DNA of 64,000 nucleotides, taken from positions 1 through 64,000 of the forward strand of contig WGNX01000001.1 in NCBI GenBank assembly GCA_016124335.1. The letters are read 5' to 3'. Shown one piece after another: positions 62,561-64,000 of the stretch; the stretch's first letter is position 1, and each line of letters begins with the position of its first letter. The notes under the pieces are model-generated. The model was given only the letters and a program-made list of their open reading frames with translations. It was not told where the DNA came from and did no database searches. The stretch is from Alphaproteobacteria bacterium (GTDB taxonomy: Bacteria > Pseudomonadota > Alphaproteobacteria > CACIAM-22H2). The translations under genes were made by a program, and so were the position numbers.

Positions 62561-63742
62561 TCAGGCGCCGGCCCGCAGGCTCGCGCGCTTGGCGGCATCC
62601 GTCCGGAACGCGTCGAGCGATTTTTCGATGTCCTCGCGGGCGATATCGCGCGTGATGAACACGAGTTTCGTGCGCCGGTCGGCATCGGGCCAGGCCGGCA
62701 GGCGCGCCGGCGGGTGGAAAAGATGCTGCACTCCGTGCAGGACCACCGGCTGGTCCTCGCCCGCCACGTTGACGATCCCCTTCATCCGCAGCAGGTCGTT
62801 TCCGCGCGAGGCGGCGAGACTGCCGAGCCACGAGGCCACCATGTCCCACTCGAGCGGTTCGTCGATCGTCAGGCAATGGGCGCGGATCCGGTCGTCGTGG
62901 CGATTGATGTCGTGGGAATGATCGTGGTCATGGTGGTCGTGGGCGTGGTCATGCCCGTGATCATGATCGTGCGTATGACCGTGTTCGTGCCCGTGGCCGT
63001 GCGCATGACCCTTCTTCGCGACATAGGCTTCTTCGTTCAGCCAGCGGCGCACATCGGCGGTTTTCGTGGCCGGGTCGTAGAGGCCGGCCTCGAACAGTTC
63101 GCGCGGATCGGCTTCGCCCATCGTCGCGACGATGACGGGTGCGGCAGGGTTGATCGTCTTCAGGCGCGCGCGCAGATGGGCCACCGCATGGGCGTCGGCA
63201 ATATCGGTCTTGGTCAGCACCAGCCGGTCGGCCACGGCCACCTGCTTGACGCTCTCGAACTGGTCGTCGAGTTCCTTCGTCGCGTTGACGGCATCGACCG
63301 TCGTGACGACACCGTCGAGGCGGTAGTAGGCCGCAAGCACCGGGTCGTCCATGAGCGTATGGAGGATGGGTGCGGGATCGGCGAGGCCGGTCGTCTCGAT
63401 GACGACGCGCTTGAAATCCGGCACCTGGCCACGCACGCGCTTCAGGTAAAGATCGCGCAGCGCCATCTCCAGATCGCCGCGCACGGTGCAGCACAGGCAG
63501 CCGGCATTCATCTTCACGAACTGCGTTTGCGAGCCGGGATCGACATGGTTCAGCAGTTCGCCCTGCACCAGCAGGTCGTCAAGACCGATCTCGCCGAACT
63601 CGTTGATGATGACCGCGGTTTTCGCCATGCCGGGATGGCGGAGGAGCTTGCCGAGAAGCGTCGTCTTGCCGCTTCCAAGGAAGCCGGTAAGGACGGAAAT
63701 CGGGATCGGGGTCCAGCCGCCGGGGGCGCTCATGTCGGTCAT
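62561..63742 (-). CDS. CobW/COG0523 GTPase, probable metal (zinc or cobalt) chaperone
   Basis: The 393-residue G3E GTPase has P-loop GFLGSGKT (20-27), the metal motif CLCC (Cys82, 84, 85 in GCLCCTV), the Walker B region [13 protein letters not shown] and LTKTD. Residues 246-282 form a linker with 18 histidines alternating mainly with Asp and Gly, followed by the C-terminal CobW domain. Zn-delivering and B12-related members exist; the His-rich linker and the nearby metH and cbtAB fit either metal. ATG 63742 or 63733 may start it. Downstream ettA is 64 bp away. Confidence 0.93.
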   Translation of the reverse strand: MTDMSAPGGWTPIPISVLTGFLGSGKTTLLGKLLRHPGMAKTAVIINEFGEIGLDDLLVQGELLNHVDPGSQTQFVKMNAGCLCCTVRGDLEMALRDLYLKRVRGQVPDFKRVVIETTGLADPAPILHTLMDDPVLAAYYRLDGVVTTVDAVNATKELDDQFESVKQVAVADRLVLTKTDIADAHAVAHLRARLKTINPAAPVIVATMGEADPRELFEAGLYDPATKTADVRRWLNEEAYVAKKGHAHGHGHEHGHTHDHDHGHDHAHDHHDHDHSHDINRHDDRIRAHCLTIDEPLEWDMVASWLGSLAASRGNDLLRMKGIVNVAGEDQPVVLHGVQHLFHPPARLPAWPDADRRTKLVFITRDIAREDIEKSLDAFRTDAAKRASLRAGA

Positions 63743-63819
63743 GGGGCCTCGGATACCACGCCGGACCCGTTCAAATCACCCCGGCAAAAAGACGGTATTG
63801 CGCGCCTTCCGAGTCTCAT

Positions 63820-63835
63820 GTAACAAAAAGTAACA
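63820..63835. promoter_or_regulatory. GTAACA direct repeat upstream of the CobW gene
   Basis: GTAACA occurs at 63820-63825 and 63830-63835, exactly one helical turn apart, in the 186-bp region between the divergent CobW-type gene and the last gene of the window. This layout fits an OmpR/PhoB-type response regulator site; which gene it serves is unknown. Confidence 0.45.
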
Positions 63836-63928
63836 GCACGCCGTCAGAGTGTGCCCGACTGAAGCATGGTCCACGCCGGTACCCCGCCACCCGGATCGTC
63901 CCTATTCCGATACGGTGGAGAGTCAACG

Positions 63929-64000
63929 ATGGGTTCGCACGAGCCTGCCGTAAGTTATTGGAATCAGTCCGCAGGGCGCATTTGGGCGCTGCTGTCGGTT
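63929..64000 (+). CDS. Possible class I SAM-dependent methyltransferase (5' end only)
   Basis: An ATG at 63929, with GGAGAG nine bases before it, opens a frame that runs uninterrupted for 24 codons to the window edge. The text (PAVSYWNQSAGRIWALL) resembles the YWNG..G..W start of UbiE-like methyltransferases. That is too short for certainty; the start and frame are supported by the ribosome-binding site. Confidence 0.5.
   Translation, partial: MGSHEPAVSYWNQSAGRIWALLSV

Noticed and set aside
62900..63010. CATGATC/CATGGTC-like short repeats, at first sight a CRISPR or regulatory array
   Set aside because: They encode the His/Asp linker of the CobW-type GTPase and stay in frame.

Overview
The window is high-GC chromosomal DNA from an alphaproteobacterium, most likely Rhodospirillales or a close relative. 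This rests on gene order and RNA content: ruvCAB-ybgC-tolQRAB-pal-cpoB-tilS-ftsH next to folP-glmM, serC-serA near hisZ-purA, a 6S RNA beside the 5-formyltetrahydrofolate cyclo-ligase gene, and a serC-type leader RNA. I see no prophage, transposase, CRISPR array, tRNA or rRNA. Both edges cut genes: a kinase-like gene at the left and the start of a probable methyltransferase at the right.

Layout. 1-11.2 kb (minus strand): a Hanks-type pseudokinase (cut off), purA, hisZ, a 2.3-kb accessory islet (HigB/HigA-like toxin-antitoxin pair, REP-like palindromes, a secreted phosphoesterase, and a 19-bp copy of the serA 3' end), then serA, serC with its leader RNA, and kup. 11.3-17.6 kb: an L,D-transpeptidase on plus, then a minus-strand run of a GNAT-cupin fusion, a MaoC hydratase, an Ada-like methyltransferase, LysE, two GNATs, PhzF, PaiB and a DUF1127 protein. 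17.6-22.0 kb (plus): three MocR-type GntR/aminotransferase regulators in tandem. 22-39.2 kb: thiD, glmM, folP, two small lipoproteins on plus, ftsH, tilS, the Tol-Pal cluster with three Pal/OmpA-like lipoproteins, ruvBAC and yebC. 39.3-46.6 kb: an FMN reductase, a YmdB-like phosphoesterase, the cyclo-ligase, 6S RNA, an MHS-type MFS transporter divergent from a KdpDE-like two-component system, and prmA. 46.6-52.8 kb: a UvrD/PcrA helicase, an HtrA-like protein lacking catalytic residues, cbtA-cbtB, a thioesterase, an ABM monooxygenase and a bile-acid-symporter-like protein. 52.8-64 kb: a methionine operon (ArsR-methyltransferase fusion, metF, metH, panC), mlaA-mlaC, ettA, and a CobW/COG0523 GTPase with a His-rich linker.

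How they work together. Most of the window is housekeeping: cell-envelope integrity (Tol-Pal, Mla, L,D-transpeptidase), one-carbon and methionine metabolism (metF, metH, cyclo-ligase, folP), serine, purine and histidine synthesis, and Holliday-junction processing. Cobalt and zinc handling (cbtAB, CobW) fits with a B12-dependent MetH. The most system-like accessory region is the DUF1127-PaiB-PhzF-GNAT-GNAT-LysE operon facing a tandem MocR trio, in which the third regulator has lost the PLP-binding lysine. The second is the islet at the 3' end of serA. Regulatory elements supported by sequence include the serC leader, 6S RNA with its promoter, two strong intrinsic terminators, and palindromic or direct-repeat operators ahead of the toxin-antitoxin pair, the ArsR-methyltransferase gene, the MocR genes, mlaA and the MFS/two-component pair.
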